NCBI GenBank assembly: GCA_900545165.1
Contig: UQYA01000101.1
Location: forward strand, 1-5,938
DNA: 5,938 nt
Source of the DNA: an uncultured Collinsella sp.
GTDB lineage: Bacteria; Actinomycetota; Coriobacteriia; Coriobacteriales; Coriobacteriaceae
Direction: 5' to 3'
Position 1 is the first letter of the stretch; each line of letters begins with the position of its first letter. The notes below the pieces were generated by a model that searched no databases, was not told the origin of the DNA, and worked only from the letters and a program-made list of their open reading frames with translations. A program made the translations under genes and the position numbers. Shown one piece after another: positions 5,745 to 5,938 of this stretch.

Positions 5745-5891
5745 GTTGCGGCGTTTTACCAAACGCCGCAACTGCTCGACGCTGCGCGGGCACCAGGGCG
5801 ACAATTTGTCATTCAAAAGGGCGAGGCATGACCAGAAGGTCTATGCCTCGCCCTTTTCATGCCAACTTGTTCGTCCTGGACGTCGCTCGCT
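5745..5891. repeat. Two-hairpin intergenic repeat, copy B (behind the lipoprotein gene)
   Basis: The partner of copy A, starting five bases after the stop codon. Hairpin 1 is GTTGCGGCGTTT (5745-5756), loop TACC, AAACGCCGCAAC (5761-5772). It differs from copy A by one base in each arm, and the two changes together turn an A-T pair into a G-C pair. The shared CGACGCTGCGCGGG is at 5777-5790 and GACAAT at 5800-5805, at the same spacings as in copy A. Hairpin 2 (5815-5857) keeps the tip but has a longer stem. After it, CTTGT (5866-5870) and CGCTCGCT (5884-5891) still align loosely with copy A, so the right edge is approximate. Confidence 0.8.
5815..5857. terminator. Candidate bidirectional terminator hairpin behind the lipoprotein gene
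   Basis: A perfect 15-bp stem, AAAAGGGCGAGGCAT (5815-5829) and ATGCCTCGCCCTTTT (5843-5857), carries the tip GACC-AGAA-GGTC with one bulged T (5842). A-tracts on the left and T-tracts on the right mean it could stop transcription from either side. It lies 74 bases after the lipoprotein stop codon. Confidence 0.7.
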
Positions 5892-5938
5892 CATATGACC
5901 CAATCCGCTGTCAAGAGCCACAATGGCCCCGCCGACCG

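Noticed and set aside
3797..5890. Both repeat copies have an open frame reading (P/S)TLRG...DNL(T/S)F, suggesting a small duplicated peptide
   Set aside because: There is no start codon with a ribosome site, the frames diverge after the shared block, and the hairpins explain the conservation better.
5892..5938. Possible gene start (ATG at 5895, MTQSAVKSHNGPAD) or the end of a convergent minus-strand gene with TGA at 5893-5891
   Set aside because: No ribosome site precedes the ATG, and 47 bases are too few to recognise either reading.

Overview
The window looks like chromosomal DNA from a high-GC anaerobic actinobacterium, most likely class Coriobacteriia (Collinsella or a relative). This is inferred from GC-rich third codon positions, strong Shine-Dalgarno sites, and a gene mix of MgtA-type P-ATPase, PyrE, a stand-alone glucose-type EIIA and a small lipoprotein. 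The genus is a judgement, not a measurement.

Layout. Bases 1-2643 (minus strand) hold nearly all of a magnesium-translocating P-type ATPase (mgtA); its C-terminus runs off the left edge. Bases 2644-3082 are a 439-base divergent region between mgtA and pyrE. Reading towards mgtA it holds a promoter-like TTGACA-N17-AAGAAT, a 23-codon open frame with a perfect ten-base Shine-Dalgarno, and a 14-bp hairpin around GGGGACAGGCA. A 12-bp palindrome puts a TTGACA on both strands. pyrE (orotate phosphoribosyltransferase) fills 3083-3766. Bases 3767-4410 have no intact gene: first a two-hairpin intergenic repeat (to about 3910), then a minus-strand remnant of an RpiR-family regulator (about 3943-4263), then the promoter of the next gene. 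A glucose-family PTS EIIA gene (4411-4947) ends in a strong intrinsic terminator. Bases 4948-5182 hold that terminator and a promoter. A lipoprotein gene of unknown function (5183-5740) is followed by a second copy of the two-hairpin repeat (5745 to about 5891). The last 47 bases hold nothing that can be assigned.

How the parts fit. The intact genes are four separate transcription units rather than one operon: Mg2+ uptake, pyrimidine synthesis, sugar phosphotransfer and a surface lipoprotein. The most interesting material is between the genes: (i) the mgtA leader with its small ORF, which recalls the leader-peptide control of mgtA in enterobacteria without sequence similarity to it, and (ii) the paired repeat behind pyrE and the lipoprotein gene. 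The two repeat copies differ by a compensatory base-pair change in hairpin 1 and keep an identical tip on a very different stem in hairpin 2, so the structure appears to be conserved.
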